Assembly: GCF_014288115.1 (NCBI RefSeq)
Contig: NZ_JACOOK010000002.1
Location: forward strand, 372,001-436,000
Length of the DNA stretch: 64,000 nucleotides
Direction of reading: 5' to 3'
From: Alistipes_A hominis
GTDB taxonomy: Bacteria; Bacteroidota; Bacteroidia; Bacteroidales; Rikenellaceae
Below, in pieces: positions 1-9,119 of this stretch. Under the pieces are notes generated by a model. It saw nothing but the letters and a program-made list of their open reading frames with translations, was not told the DNA's origin and made no database searches. The position numbers were made by a program, and so were the translations under genes. Numbering within the stretch: position 1 is the first letter of the stretch; every line of letters starts with the position of its first letter.

Positions 1-494
1 GTCCGATCGGTCGTACCGGCGCCGGCGTCAAGGGGATTACCATCGACGACGACGACGAGGTGGTCGGCATGATTTGTGTCGAAAAGGATGTCAAGGAGGA
101 TATTCTGGTCGTTTCCGAAAACGGTTACGGCAAACGCACCGACCTGGACGACTACCGTATTACGAACCGCGGCGGGAAAGGGGTCAAGACGTTGCAGATT
201 ACCGAGAAAACCGGCAAGCTGATCGCCATCAAGTCGGTGACCGACGAGAACGATCTGATGATCATTAATAAATCGGGGCTGACGATCCGTATCCCGGTCG
301 GGGATATCCGTTTGGCCGGCCGCGCCACCCAGGGTGTGAAAGTGATCAACCTGCGCAATAACGATGCGATCGCTTCCGTTGTTCCGGTACCCAAGAGCGA
401 GGAGGACAACGATTCCGAGGCAGGAGTCACAGAAGAGTCCGGCGGGAACGGTGCTCAACCGACGGCGGACGCCTCTGAAAACAATATTGAATAA
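1..494 (+). CDS. gyrA: DNA gyrase subunit A, C-terminal end (partial)
   Basis: This is the 3' end of gyrA, cut by the left edge of the window; the reading frame is open from base 3. GyrA is the breakage-reunion subunit of DNA gyrase, which introduces negative supercoils. What is visible is the end of the C-terminal beta-pinwheel that wraps DNA. Repeats of the form GRTGAGVKGI and NRGGKGVKTL (GyrA-box-like) and a further GRATQGVKVINL blade are present, followed by a low-complexity acidic tail rich in E, D, G and S. The TPR gene starts 18 bases after the stop and may be co-transcribed. The alternative is the homologous ParC C-terminal domain, but ParC usually has fewer and less regular boxes. 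Confidence 0.9.
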   Translation, partial: PIGRTGAGVKGITIDDDDEVVGMICVEKDVKEDILVVSENGYGKRTDLDDYRITNRGGKGVKTLQITEKTGKLIAIKSVTDENDLMIINKSGLTIRIPVGDIRLAGRATQGVKVINLRNNDAIASVVPVPKSEEDNDSEAGVTEESGGNGAQPTADASENNIE

Positions 495-512
495 TTATTA
501 AAAAGCTGAATC

Positions 513-1826
513 ATGAAACGTCTGTTTTTGTTCGTTGCAGTTGCCGCGCTGGGAATTACGGGTACCGCGCAGGCACAGGAGGCCAAGTTCGACGAGGCCG
601 CCATTATTAAGAAAGTGGAAAAGCTGGAGCTTGACAGCCAGACTCCGAAACGGGGCGCGCGGGCCAGTTCCTGGATCGATCTGGGAAATGCTTACCTGGA
701 AGCCGGGACGGTTGCGGCTACCGGACTGTATCGGGGACTGGATCAACTGACCGCGCAGGTTCTTTTCCCGAAGCCTGAGGAAGGAACCGAGAATGTAGCC
801 GGAACCGAGTATGTGAAATGGTCGTATCCCTATTTCGATCTTTACCTGAAAGACGGGGCCGTTTATTTCTGGAAAATGAAAAAAACGATTGTCGACAATG
901 CGCTCGAAAAGGCTGCGGCTGCCTATAAGAAGGCTTACGAGCTGGAACCGAAGGATGCGGAGGCAAAGGTTGCCGAGGGATTCAAAAAGATTGCGGACGC
1001 TTATAAGCAGGATGCCGACAACCTGTATGTCATGCGTGAATTCGACCCGACGGCCGATGCGTTCGCCGCGGCTTACGATGTGCAGAATCAGGCTCCGTTG
1101 AACAAAATCGATACGGTCTGCTGTTTCAATGCCGGCTACCTGTATACGCTCACCGGCAAATTCGACAAGGGGGTCAAATACTTGAACGATGCGATCGCCA
1201 ACGGTTACGAAAGCAACGGGGAGGCTTACTATTATTTGTATCATTGCTACCGGGCGCAGAAGGATTTCGAAAAAGCGAAAGAGGCATTGGTTACCGGCCT
1301 TGGCAAATATCCTAAAAACAACCAGATCCTCGAACAGCTGATCGTGCTGTATTCGGAGACGGGCGAAGATCCCAATACCATTATTCCTTATATCCAGCAG
1401 GGTATTGCCAACGATCCGAACAATGCCGAGTTGTGGGCAGGCTTGGGTACTATTTACGACAAACTGGGCAATACGCCGGAAGCGTTGAAGGCTTTCGGCA
1501 AGGCGCTCGAATTGGCTCCGGACGAATTCACGAATAATTTCAACTATTCGCTGATGCTGATCCGTCAGGCCGACCTGAAAACCGAGGAATTCAACAAAAA
1601 ATCGTTCACCAGCCGCGAAGAACGCGATGCGGCGATGAAGGAGGTCGATCAGGCTTATGTGGATATACTTGCTCCGCTCGAAAAAGCGCATGTGGCCAAG
1701 CCGGACGATCCTACGACCGTCGAATTGCTGAAGAGCGTTTATTTCCGCCTGCGCGATACTTCTCCCGCGATGATGGAGAACTTCAAGAAATACGACGAAC
1801 TGTTCAAAAGCATGCCGCAGCAATAG
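513..1826 (+). CDS. Secreted tetratricopeptide repeat protein
   Basis: A 437-residue protein with a clear Sec signal peptide (MKRLFLFVAVAALGITGTAQ, cleavage after AQA around residue 21), so it is periplasmic or envelope-associated. The mature part consists of helical TPR-like repeats. The clearest is near residues 305-340 (NAELWAGLGTIYDKLGN followed by a PEALKAFGKALELAP-type helix), and earlier copies contain YNAGYLYTL- and EAYYYLYH-type helices. It has no enzymatic motif. It lies directly behind gyrA and ends at a strong terminator. Similar gyrA-TPR neighbours occur in other Bacteroidales. The function is unknown; a scaffold or assembly role is only a guess. Confidence 0.8.
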   Translation: MKRLFLFVAVAALGITGTAQAQEAKFDEAAIIKKVEKLELDSQTPKRGARASSWIDLGNAYLEAGTVAATGLYRGLDQLTAQVLFPKPEEGTENVAGTEYVKWSYPYFDLYLKDGAVYFWKMKKTIVDNALEKAAAAYKKAYELEPKDAEAKVAEGFKKIADAYKQDADNLYVMREFDPTADAFAAAYDVQNQAPLNKIDTVCCFNAGYLYTLTGKFDKGVKYLNDAIANGYESNGEAYYYLYHCYRAQKDFEKAKEALVTGLGKYPKNNQILEQLIVLYSETGEDPNTIIPYIQQGIANDPNNAELWAGLGTIYDKLGNTPEALKAFGKALELAPDEFTNNFNYSLMLIRQADLKTEEFNKKSFTSREERDAAMKEVDQAYVDILAPLEKAHVAKPDDPTTVELLKSVYFRLRDTSPAMMENFKKYDELFKSMPQQ

Positions 1827-1870
1827 TTGCTGAGCATGGCTGATAAGGGCCGGGAAGGCTTTCCGGTTTC

Positions 1871-1903
1871 GGCCCGGCGGACGGAGTTCCGCCGGGCCTT
1901 TTT
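1871..1903 (+). terminator. Rho-independent terminator after the TPR gene
   Basis: A perfect 11-bp GC-rich stem (1871-1881 with 1888-1898) closes a 6-base loop and is followed by five T residues. It ends the gyrA/TPR transcript. Confidence 0.9.
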
Positions 1904-2164
1904 ATGCGTGCGCAACGGACGTTGCCGGAGAATCGTCGGGAAGAGTCGGATCGGGGATGATTTTGTCTGCAAAAGTGTAAAAAATTGAGTACTATTGTAT
2001 CCTGAAGAAGGATTGGCGATGTGAAGGACGGTTTTTTCGGAGAAAGCGGAACATACCGGGTCGGCGGCGGGTACGGAGGAGAGAGACCGTTTTGTTCCGG
2101 GGAACGGGGCGGCTCGCGTTTTTTGGCTTAAATTCTGCATGGGCATTTCGCAGGAAGACATAAT
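1904..2164. other. Intergenic stretch without a recognised gene
   Basis: Between the TPR-gene terminator and the sufB promoter there is no ORF with coding character on either strand. A minus-strand open frame reaching into sufB has no plausible product and is treated as a shadow. Confidence 0.6.
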
Positions 2165-2196
2165 TTTGCAGGATAGCTTCTTGTGGTTTACCTTTG
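2165..2196 (+). promoter_or_regulatory. Bacteroidota-type promoter for the suf operon
   Basis: A TTTG element (2165-2168) and TACCTTTG (2189-2196) are separated by 20 bases, matching the Bacteroidota sigma consensus TTTG-N19-21-TAnnTTTG. Transcription should begin about 6 bases downstream, leaving a short leader before sufB. Confidence 0.85.
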
Positions 2197-2243
2197 CGGA
2201 AATTATGGATTGTTTCCCGGATTGATTCTTAAAATTAAGTCGG

Positions 2244-3689
2244 ATGGAAGAGAAAGACGATATACTGAACGAAGTCACCAACGGTGAGTATAAGTACGGT
2301 TTTGTGACCGACATCGATACCGAAACCATTCCCAAAGGATTGAGCGAGGAGGTCGTCCGGATGATCTCGGCCAAAAAAGGCGAGCCGGAGTGGATGACCG
2401 AATTCCGGCTGAAGGCTTACCGGCACTGGTTGACGATGACGATGCCGCGCTGGCCGCATCTGGATCTGCCCGAGATCGATTTTCAGGATATTATTTATTA
2501 TGCCGCGCCGAAGCAAAAACCGAAACTGTCCAGTATGGACGAAGTCGATCCGGAGCTGAAGGCGACGTTCGATAAGCTTGGCGTGCCGCTCGAAGAACAG
2601 ATGCTGATGGCGGGCGTGGCGGTCGACGCGGTGATGGACTCCGTGTCGGTCAAGACGACTTTTCGCGAAACGCTGGCCGAAAAGGGGATCATTTTCTGTT
2701 CGTTCTCGGAGGCGCTGCGGGACTATCCCGAGCTGGTACGTAAGTACATGTGCAGCGTGGTTCCCTATACCGATAATTTTTTCGCCGCGCTGAATACGGC
2801 CGTTTTCTCGGACGGTTCGTTTTGTTACGTTCCCAAAGGAGTGCACTGCCCGATGGAGCTGAGCACTTATTTCCGGATCAACGCGGCCGGAACCGGCCAG
2901 TTCGAACGGACGCTGATCGTGGCCGACGAAGGAGCTTACGTCAGCTATATGGAGGGGTGTACCGCGCCGCAGCGCGACGAAAACCAACTGCATGCCGCCG
3001 TCGTCGAGATCGTTGTGATGAAGGACGCCGAGGTTAAGTATTCGACCGTGCAGAACTGGTATCCGGGCGATAAGGACGGCAATGGCGGAATTTATAATTT
3101 CGTGACCAAACGCGGCATGTGCCGCGGCGAGAATGCCCGGCTGTCGTGGACGCAGATCGAAACCGGTTCGGCGTTGACGTGGAAATATCCGAGCTGTATT
3201 CTGGCCGGCGACAATTCGGTCGGCGAATTCTATTCGGTGGCGGTGACGAACAATTTCCAGCAGGCCGACACCGGAACCAAGATGATTCATCTCGGGCGGA
3301 ATACCCGCAGCCGGATCGTCAGTAAGGGGATCTCGGCCGGCCGCAGTCAGAATAGCTATCGGGGATTGGTCAGGGTCTCGCCGAAGGCCGAAGGCGCGCG
3401 TAACTTTTCGCAGTGCGATTCGCTGCTGATCGGCGACCGTTGCGGGGCGCATACGTTCCCGTACGTAGAGGTGAACAACCTCAGCGCGGTCGTGGAGCAC
3501 GAGGCGACGACGTCGAAGATCGGCGAAGACCAGTTGTTCTACTGTAACCAGCGCGGACTGTCGACCGAAGACGCTGTCGGTCTGATCGTCAACGGGTATG
3601 CCCGCGAAGTGCTGAATAAGCTGCCGATGGAGTTTGCCGTCGAAGCGCAGAAATTGCTGTCGATCAGCCTCGAAGGCAGTGTCGGATGA
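2244..3689 (+). CDS. sufB: Fe-S cluster assembly scaffold SufB
   Basis: A 481-residue SufB, the usual family length. In the SufBC2D complex it receives persulfide sulfur from SufS and builds Fe-S clusters in the cytoplasm. Family signatures include GVHCPMELSTYFRIN, a MEGCTAP segment, the beta-helix core, and the C-terminal SVVEHEA-like region (here SAVVEHEATTSKIGEDQLFY) with RGLSTEDA. It is the first gene of sufB-SPFH-arc-sufC-sufD-sufS. Two small genes of unrelated families interrupt the operon between sufB and sufC. Its own Bacteroidota promoter lies just upstream. Confidence 0.97.
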   Translation: MEEKDDILNEVTNGEYKYGFVTDIDTETIPKGLSEEVVRMISAKKGEPEWMTEFRLKAYRHWLTMTMPRWPHLDLPEIDFQDIIYYAAPKQKPKLSSMDEVDPELKATFDKLGVPLEEQMLMAGVAVDAVMDSVSVKTTFRETLAEKGIIFCSFSEALRDYPELVRKYMCSVVPYTDNFFAALNTAVFSDGSFCYVPKGVHCPMELSTYFRINAAGTGQFERTLIVADEGAYVSYMEGCTAPQRDENQLHAAVVEIVVMKDAEVKYSTVQNWYPGDKDGNGGIYNFVTKRGMCRGENARLSWTQIETGSALTWKYPSCILAGDNSVGEFYSVAVTNNFQQADTGTKMIHLGRNTRSRIVSKGISAGRSQNSYRGLVRVSPKAEGARNFSQCDSLLIGDRCGAHTFPYVEVNNLSAVVEHEATTSKIGEDQLFYCNQRGLSTEDAVGLIVNGYAREVLNKLPMEFAVEAQKLLSISLEGSVG

Positions 3690-3774
3690 TTTTCGTAGGT
3701 GAAAATTTGGATTTGCAAATCGTTTTCCATATCATTGTGATATTATTTTGATATTACTTTTAAAAAGGGCGGTT

Positions 3775-4725
3775 ATGGAAAAGAATGAAAAGAAATTTGC
3801 CGGGTTCCGGATGTCCGGTTTTTCGATGCTGGCAGTCATGTTATTGCTGCTCGTGGGCGGCGTCTGGCTCTTGACGCAGGCGATGCCCGTATGGGGCGGA
3901 TTGTGTTTGTTACTGTTCGTGCTGTGTCTTCCGGGATTTATGATGATCGAGCCGAACGAGGCGCGCGTAATGCTTTTTTTCGGGGTCTACAAAGGGACGT
4001 TGAACGACAACGGTTTTTGGTGGGTGAATCCTTTCTACGCGAAGAAAAAAATGACGTACCGGGCCCGCAACCTCGACATCGAGCCGATCAAGGTGAATGA
4101 CAAGGCCGGCAATCCGGTGATGATCGGGCTCGTGCTGGTATGGAGGGTGAAGGATACTTATAAAGCGATGTTCGAGATCGACAGCCAGGAAACGTCCGGC
4201 GTCAGGGCGGTTCCGGTGAAAGGCGGCGTGGTCGCCGTGCAGCAGCGCGAGACGCTGGCGTCGCGGATGGCCGCTTACCAGAATTTCGTCAGCGTGCAGA
4301 GCGATGCGGCGCTGAGGAGTCTGGCCGGGGAGTACGCCTACGATAACAACGAGTCGTCCGACGAAGTGACGCTGCGTTCCGGCGGCGAGGAGATCAACGA
4401 TCGGTTGGAGCACGAACTCAATTCGCGGCTGGCGATCTCCGGGATCGAAGTGGTCGAAGCGCGAATCAATTACCTGGCCTATGCGCCGGAGATCGCCGCG
4501 GTGATGCTGCGCCGGCAACAGGCTGCCGCGATCATTTCGGCCCGCGAAAAGATCGTGGAGGGAGCGGTGACGATGGTGCAAATGGCGCTCGATAGGCTGG
4601 CCGCCGAAAAGGTGGTCGATCTCGACGAAGATAAGAAAGCGGCGATGGTAAGTAATTTGCTGGTGGTGCTCTGTGCCGACGAACAGGCGCAGCCGGTCGT
4701 GAATACCGGAACGCTGCACCAGTAG
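3775..4725 (+). CDS. SPFH/band-7 (stomatin-prohibitin) membrane protein
   Basis: A 316-residue SPFH-domain protein. The ATG at 3775 is preferred over an upstream TTG because a purine-rich stretch precedes it and the protein then starts MEKNEKKFAGFRMSGFSMLA. Two hydrophobic segments (about residues 20-60) precede the SPFH core (GFWWVNPFYAKKKMTYRARN, IEPIKVNDKAGNPVMIGLVL). A charged coiled region follows (RLAISGIEVVEARINYLAYA, REKIVEGAVTMVQ). Such proteins form oligomeric rings in the inner membrane and organise lipid or protease domains. It pairs with the Arc-like gene 18 bases downstream, a pair I recall from other Bacteroidales. Why the pair sits inside the suf operon is unknown. Confidence 0.88.
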   Translation: MEKNEKKFAGFRMSGFSMLAVMLLLLVGGVWLLTQAMPVWGGLCLLLFVLCLPGFMMIEPNEARVMLFFGVYKGTLNDNGFWWVNPFYAKKKMTYRARNLDIEPIKVNDKAGNPVMIGLVLVWRVKDTYKAMFEIDSQETSGVRAVPVKGGVVAVQQRETLASRMAAYQNFVSVQSDAALRSLAGEYAYDNNESSDEVTLRSGGEEINDRLEHELNSRLAISGIEVVEARINYLAYAPEIAAVMLRRQQAAAIISAREKIVEGAVTMVQMALDRLAAEKVVDLDEDKKAAMVSNLLVVLCADEQAQPVVNTGTLHQ

Positions 4726-4743
4726 CGAAGAGAGACAAGGCGG

Positions 4744-4944
4744 ATGGCTAAAGAGATAAAACAAAAAACGTTCATACTGCGGATCGATTCCCGGCGGATG
4801 GAAGCGATCGAGAAGTGGGCCGCCGACGAGTTTCGCAGCGTGAACGGACAGTTGCTCTACATCATCGACCAGGCGTTGAAAAAAAGCCGCCGGATGCAGA
4901 ACGAAGGCGGGGCCGTTTCGCCGCCGGACGAAAGAGGAGATTAA
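4744..4944 (+). CDS. Small Arc/ribbon-helix-helix-like protein
   Basis: A 66-residue basic protein. The N-terminal strand (KQKTFILRIDSRRMEAIEKW) and following helices (ADEFRSVNGQLLYIIDQALKK) fit the ribbon-helix-helix (Arc/MetJ) fold, which dimerises and binds DNA through the strand. The tail (GGAVSPPDERGD) is disordered. It follows the SPFH gene closely and precedes sufC by 62 bases. It may regulate the operon or partner the SPFH protein; neither is shown by the sequence. Confidence 0.75.
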   Translation: MAKEIKQKTFILRIDSRRMEAIEKWAADEFRSVNGQLLYIIDQALKKSRRMQNEGGAVSPPDERGD

Positions 4945-5006
4945 CGGATCGGACATTCGCGCTCCGGGGATACGGAGTGCGGACTACCGCTTAAAAGATA
5001 CTTTAT

Positions 5007-5756
5007 ATGTTGGAGGTTAAGAATCTGCACGCCGTAGTAGACGGCAAGGAGATACTCAGAGGAATCGACCTGTCGGTGCGGGCCGGCGAAGTGCATGCGA
5101 TCATGGGGCCGAACGGCTCGGGCAAAAGTACGCTGGCTTCGGTGCTGGCCGGGAACGAACGGTTCGAAGTGACCGAAGGCGAGGTGTCGTTCGACGGAAT
5201 GAACCTGCTGGATATGAGCGTCGAAGACCGGGCCCGGGCGGGACTGTTTCTCGGATTCCAGTACCCGGTCGAAATTCCCGGCGTCAGCATGGCCAATTTT
5301 TTGAAGTATGCGGTCAACGAGAAGCGCAAATACCAGGGGTTGGAGCCGCTATCGTCGGCCGAATTCCTGAGGATGATGCGCGAGAAGGCCAAGGTGGTCG
5401 AGATCGACAGCAAGCTGACCAGCCGCGCCGTCAACGAAGGTTTCTCGGGCGGAGAAAAGAAGAAAAACGAGATTTTCCAGATGGCGATGCTCGAACCGAA
5501 GCTGGCGATCCTCGACGAAACGGACAGCGGGCTCGACATCGACGCGCTGCGGATCGTGGCTACCGGAGTGGCCAAGCTCAAGCGGCCCGACAATGCGACG
5601 GTAGTCATTACGCACTACCAGCGGTTGCTCGATTACATCGTTCCCGACGTGGTGCATGTGCTCTACAACGGTCGGATCATCCATTCGGCCGGCCGCGAAT
5701 TGGCGCTGAAACTGGAAGAGCAGGGTTACGATTGGCTGATCAACGAATATAAATAA
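5007..5756 (+). CDS. sufC: SufC ATPase of the SUF complex
   Basis: A 249-residue ABC-type ATPase that powers the SufBC2D scaffold in the cytoplasm. Walker A is GPNGSGKS (34-41), the signature is FSGGEKKK (146-153), and Walker B is LAILDE (166-171) followed by TDSGLDIDALR. The variant signature and the LDETDSGLDIDAL string are diagnostic for SufC rather than for transporters. sufD begins 3 bases after the stop, so the two are tightly coupled. Confidence 0.98.
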   Translation: MLEVKNLHAVVDGKEILRGIDLSVRAGEVHAIMGPNGSGKSTLASVLAGNERFEVTEGEVSFDGMNLLDMSVEDRARAGLFLGFQYPVEIPGVSMANFLKYAVNEKRKYQGLEPLSSAEFLRMMREKAKVVEIDSKLTSRAVNEGFSGGEKKKNEIFQMAMLEPKLAILDETDSGLDIDALRIVATGVAKLKRPDNATVVITHYQRLLDYIVPDVVHVLYNGRIIHSAGRELALKLEEQGYDWLINEYK

Positions 5757-5759
5757 GCG

Positions 5760-7067
5760 ATGGAAAGCTCATTGGAGAAACAACTGGTGGAGCTGTACCT
5801 GGCGGGTGCCGACATCATCGGCGAGGGATTGCCCGCGCCGTTGAACCGTCCGCGCGCGGGAGCGCTTGAGACGTTCAACCTGCTGGGTATTCCGCCGCGC
5901 GGTTCGGGGTACGGCGACCGTTACCATTATACCGATCTGCGGAACCTTTTTCAGCAGGAATACGAACGTTATTTCACTCCGTCCTATCCGTCGGCGGCTT
6001 TGGCGATGCCGGAAACCGAAGGCGAACGGCTTTCGTTGCTGAACGGGTTCTGTACGTCGGAACAACCGCTGACACGATCCGAAAATGGGGTAATTTTCGG
6101 GTCGCTGGCTGCGGCCGCGAAAGCTTATCCGGAACTGGTGGAGCGTTATTATAACCAACTTGCCGAGTCGCAGGGCGACGCCGTGTCGGCGCTCAATACC
6201 GTGTTCGCGCAGGACGGCGCGTTCGTATACGTGCCGCAGGGAGTTCGGGCGGAGCGTCCGTTCGTGATTTCGTTCTCGTATTACAGCGAGGGCGAGTCGT
6301 TGGCCGGATTTGCCCGCAACCTGTTCGTTTTCGAATCTGGAAGCCGGGCGCAGGTGGTGATCGAAAACCGTTCGGCGAGCGATGAGACCTATTTCGACTG
6401 CCAGGTGCGCGAGGTCTTTGCCGCCGAGGACGCCCGTGCCGATATCGTCGAACTGTTCCGGATGAACGGCCGTTCGTCGATCGTGTCCGGCAGCTTCACC
6501 GAGCAGCAGGCGTCGAGTCGCGTGCATACGCTATCGGTGGGACTGGAGGGTCGGCTGATCCGGGGCGATCAGCATGTCGCGCTGAAAGGGCGCGGAGCCG
6601 AGAACCATACCGACGGGTTGATGCTGAGCGGCGCGGGACAGCATATCGACTTTACGACCGATATCCGGCATATTTCGCGCGATTGCACCAGTTACGAAGT
6701 GTTCAAGGGGATTGCTTCGGACGGCGGAACCGGCGTATTCAGCGGCCGTATTTACGTGGCGCAGGACGCCCAGAAAACGCAGGCTTACCAGCAAAGCAAC
6801 AACCTGCTGCTCGGCGACGGAGCGCATATTTATGCGAAACCGCAACTGGAAATTTATGCCGACGACGTCAAATGCAGCCACGGGGCCACCGTCGGGCAGT
6901 TGAGCGAAGAGGCTGTTTATTACATGCGCCAGCGCGGGATTCCCGAGCAGACGGCGCGGCGGCTGCAAATGGCCGGTTTCATTAATCAGGTGGTCGAGCG
7001 GACGCCGGTCGAAGGCCTGACCGAGCGGATCGAACGGCTGGCCGCGGATAAAATCGAACGGATGTAA
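5760..7067 (+). CDS. sufD: SufD scaffold subunit
   Basis: A 435-residue SufD, the beta-helix partner of SufB in the SufBC2D complex, needed for iron entry. It shares the C-terminal SufB/D fold: DQHVALKGRGAENH, DFTTDIRHISRDCTS, KPQLEIYADDVKCSHGATVG and LSEEAVYYMRQRGI. The DDVKCSHGA stretch is the classic SufD signature. The N-terminus is helical and divergent. Its stop overlaps the sufS start by one base (TAATG). Confidence 0.96.
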   Translation: MESSLEKQLVELYLAGADIIGEGLPAPLNRPRAGALETFNLLGIPPRGSGYGDRYHYTDLRNLFQQEYERYFTPSYPSAALAMPETEGERLSLLNGFCTSEQPLTRSENGVIFGSLAAAAKAYPELVERYYNQLAESQGDAVSALNTVFAQDGAFVYVPQGVRAERPFVISFSYYSEGESLAGFARNLFVFESGSRAQVVIENRSASDETYFDCQVREVFAAEDARADIVELFRMNGRSSIVSGSFTEQQASSRVHTLSVGLEGRLIRGDQHVALKGRGAENHTDGLMLSGAGQHIDFTTDIRHISRDCTSYEVFKGIASDGGTGVFSGRIYVAQDAQKTQAYQQSNNLLLGDGAHIYAKPQLEIYADDVKCSHGATVGQLSEEAVYYMRQRGIPEQTARRLQMAGFINQVVERTPVEGLTERIERLAADKIERM

Positions 7068-8290
7068 TGGAATTCGATGTTCAGAAAATACGCGCCGATT
7101 TTCCGGTGCTTTCCCGCCGGGTTTACGGTAAGCCGCTGGTCTATTTCGATAACGGCGCTACGGCCCAGAAGCCGTATGCGGTGATCGATAAGGTCGATTA
7201 CCTGCACCGCGAGATGAACGCCAACGTACACAGGGGCCTGCACTTTATGAGCGAAACCTGTACGGACGAATACGAGGCCGCGCGGCGGGACATCGCGGCG
7301 TTTATCGGGGCCGGTTCGACGCGCGAGATCGTGTTTACGGCTGGAGCTACGGCGGCGATCAATACGGTGGCGTATAGCTTCGGGGAGCGTTATATCGGAC
7401 CCGGCGACAATGTTGTCACGACCGAGATGGAGCATCATGCGAACATCGTTCCGTGGCAGTTGATCTGCGGGAGGAAAGGAGCGGAACTGCGCGTGGTGCC
7501 GTTCGCGGACGACGGCCGGCTCGAAATCGAGAAACTGCCCGGACTGATCGACGACCGCACGCGGATCGTCTGCGTCACGCAGGCTTCCAACGTACTCGGA
7601 ACGTGCCCCGACCTGTCTGCCGTAATCGCTATGGCGCATGACCGCGGCGTGCCGGTGCTGGTCGACGGATGTCAGGGAATTGTTCACGGCGGAGTCGACG
7701 TCGCGGCATTGGATTGTGATTTTTACGCGTTTTCGGGCCATAAGTTATACGGGCCGACCGGAATAGGCGTCTTGTACGGGAAAGAGCGTCTGCTGGACGA
7801 AATGCCGCCGTTTATGGGCGGCGGCGATATGGTCGGGACCGTGTCGTTTTCCGGGACGACCTATGCCGAACTGCCGCTGAAATTCGAAGCCGGAACCACG
7901 AACTATATCGGAGCGATCGGACTGGCCGAGGCGGTCCGTTACCTGAACGGGATCGACCTGCAGGCGGCGCACCGCCATGAAACGGCGCTGAAAGATTATG
8001 CAACGCAGCGTCTTTCGGCAATCCCCGGCGTGCGGATTTACGGGACGCAGCCCGGGAAATGCAGCATCATGTCGTTCGGCGCCGAAGGAGTGCATCCGTA
8101 CGATGCGGGGATGATTCTCGATAAGCTGGGCGTGGCCGTACGCACCGGAACGCATTGCGCCGAACCGGTGATGACGCACTACGGTATCACGTCGATGATA
8201 CGCGCGTCGCTGGCGATGTACAATACGATCGAAGAAGTGGATGTTTTCGCGGACGGACTGATCCGTGCGCTGGATATGCTGCGGGCGTAG
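7067..8290 (+). CDS. sufS: Cysteine desulfurase SufS
   Basis: A 407-residue class V aminotransferase-fold, PLP-dependent cysteine desulfurase that supplies persulfide sulfur to the SUF scaffold. The PLP lysine is K226 in AFSGHKLYGPTG, and the catalytic cysteine is C364 in RTGTHCAEP, the group II (SufS) motif. TEMEHHANIVPW (119-130) is also typical. The usual DGAQ is DGCQ here (200-203), a small variation. No sufE or sufU is visible within the window, so the sulfur relay partner lies elsewhere. Confidence 0.97.
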   Translation: MEFDVQKIRADFPVLSRRVYGKPLVYFDNGATAQKPYAVIDKVDYLHREMNANVHRGLHFMSETCTDEYEAARRDIAAFIGAGSTREIVFTAGATAAINTVAYSFGERYIGPGDNVVTTEMEHHANIVPWQLICGRKGAELRVVPFADDGRLEIEKLPGLIDDRTRIVCVTQASNVLGTCPDLSAVIAMAHDRGVPVLVDGCQGIVHGGVDVAALDCDFYAFSGHKLYGPTGIGVLYGKERLLDEMPPFMGGGDMVGTVSFSGTTYAELPLKFEAGTTNYIGAIGLAEAVRYLNGIDLQAAHRHETALKDYATQRLSAIPGVRIYGTQPGKCSIMSFGAEGVHPYDAGMILDKLGVAVRTGTHCAEPVMTHYGITSMIRASLAMYNTIEEVDVFADGLIRALDMLRA

Positions 8291-8326
8291 CCCCGGCGGT
8301 AAACGATAGAAACCGAATCAATAAAT

Positions 8327-9013
8327 ATGTCGCTGATTGTTCTCGAAGGGCTCGACGGAGCCGGAAAATCGACCCAGATCGACCTGTTGCAGCAGTTGCT
8401 CGCTTCGCGCGGCCTGCGTTACGAATACTTGCATTTCCCGCGTTTCGACGCGCCGATTTACGGCGAGTTGATCGCCCGCTTTCTGCGCGGCGAATTGGGA
8501 GCAGTGGACGCCGTCGATCCGTATGTGGTCGCATTGTTGTACGCGGGCGACCGCGCCGACGCCGCGCCGGTGATCCGGCGGTGGCTCGACGAGGGGAAAT
8601 TCGTGATCCTCGACCGTTACGTCTATTCGAACGTGGCGTACCAGTGCGCCAAAATCGGAGATGCGGCGTCCCGCGAGCGGTTGCGGGACTGGATCGTCGA
8701 TCTGGAGTATGATTATCATAAAATTCCGCAGCCGGACGTTTCGCTGTTTCTGGACGTTCCGTTCGGATTTACCCGGCGTAAACTCGAAGAGGTGCGCGAA
8801 GGGGACGACCGCGGTTACCTGCACGGAAAAAAGGATATTCACGAGGCGTCGCTGACGTTGCAGCAACGGGTGCGCGAGGTGTATCTCGGTCAGGCGGAGC
8901 GCGACGACCGGTTCCGGGTGGTGGACTGCGCCGGCGACGACGGGACGATGCTGCCGCCGCCGCAGATTTTCGAGCGGATCCGGGCAGCATTGGCCGGGGT
9001 TTTCGGAAATTAG
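8327..9013 (+). CDS. tmk: Thymidylate kinase
   Basis: A 228-residue dTMP kinase that converts dTMP to dTDP for DNA synthesis. The P-loop is GLDGAGKST (8-16). The DR-like motif is VILDRYVYSNVAYQ, with the LID region around FTRRKLEEVREGDDRGYL. It is slightly longer than the 205-215 residue norm because of a longer C-terminus. It is the last gene of the suf-side transcript, 36 bases after sufS, and ends before a long bidirectional hairpin. Confidence 0.95.
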   Translation: MSLIVLEGLDGAGKSTQIDLLQQLLASRGLRYEYLHFPRFDAPIYGELIARFLRGELGAVDAVDPYVVALLYAGDRADAAPVIRRWLDEGKFVILDRYVYSNVAYQCAKIGDAASRERLRDWIVDLEYDYHKIPQPDVSLFLDVPFGFTRRKLEEVREGDDRGYLHGKKDIHEASLTLQQRVREVYLGQAERDDRFRVVDCAGDDGTMLPPPQIFERIRAALAGVFGN

Positions 9014-9055
9014 CTTGCGAACCGTTTTCGCGCCGGCGGTACGGCCGCGGCAGGG

Positions 9056-9102
9056 ATCAAACGAAAAGGGATTTTCCGCATGAAAATCCCTTTTCGTTTG
9101 AT
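9056..9102. terminator. Bidirectional terminator between tmk and cstA
   Basis: A perfect 21-bp inverted repeat (9056-9076 with 9082-9102) closes a 5-base loop. The stem includes A/T runs that give a U-tract in both directions, and the two flanking genes converge on it. Confidence 0.9.
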
Positions 9103-9119
9103 TGATGAATCCGTACCGG

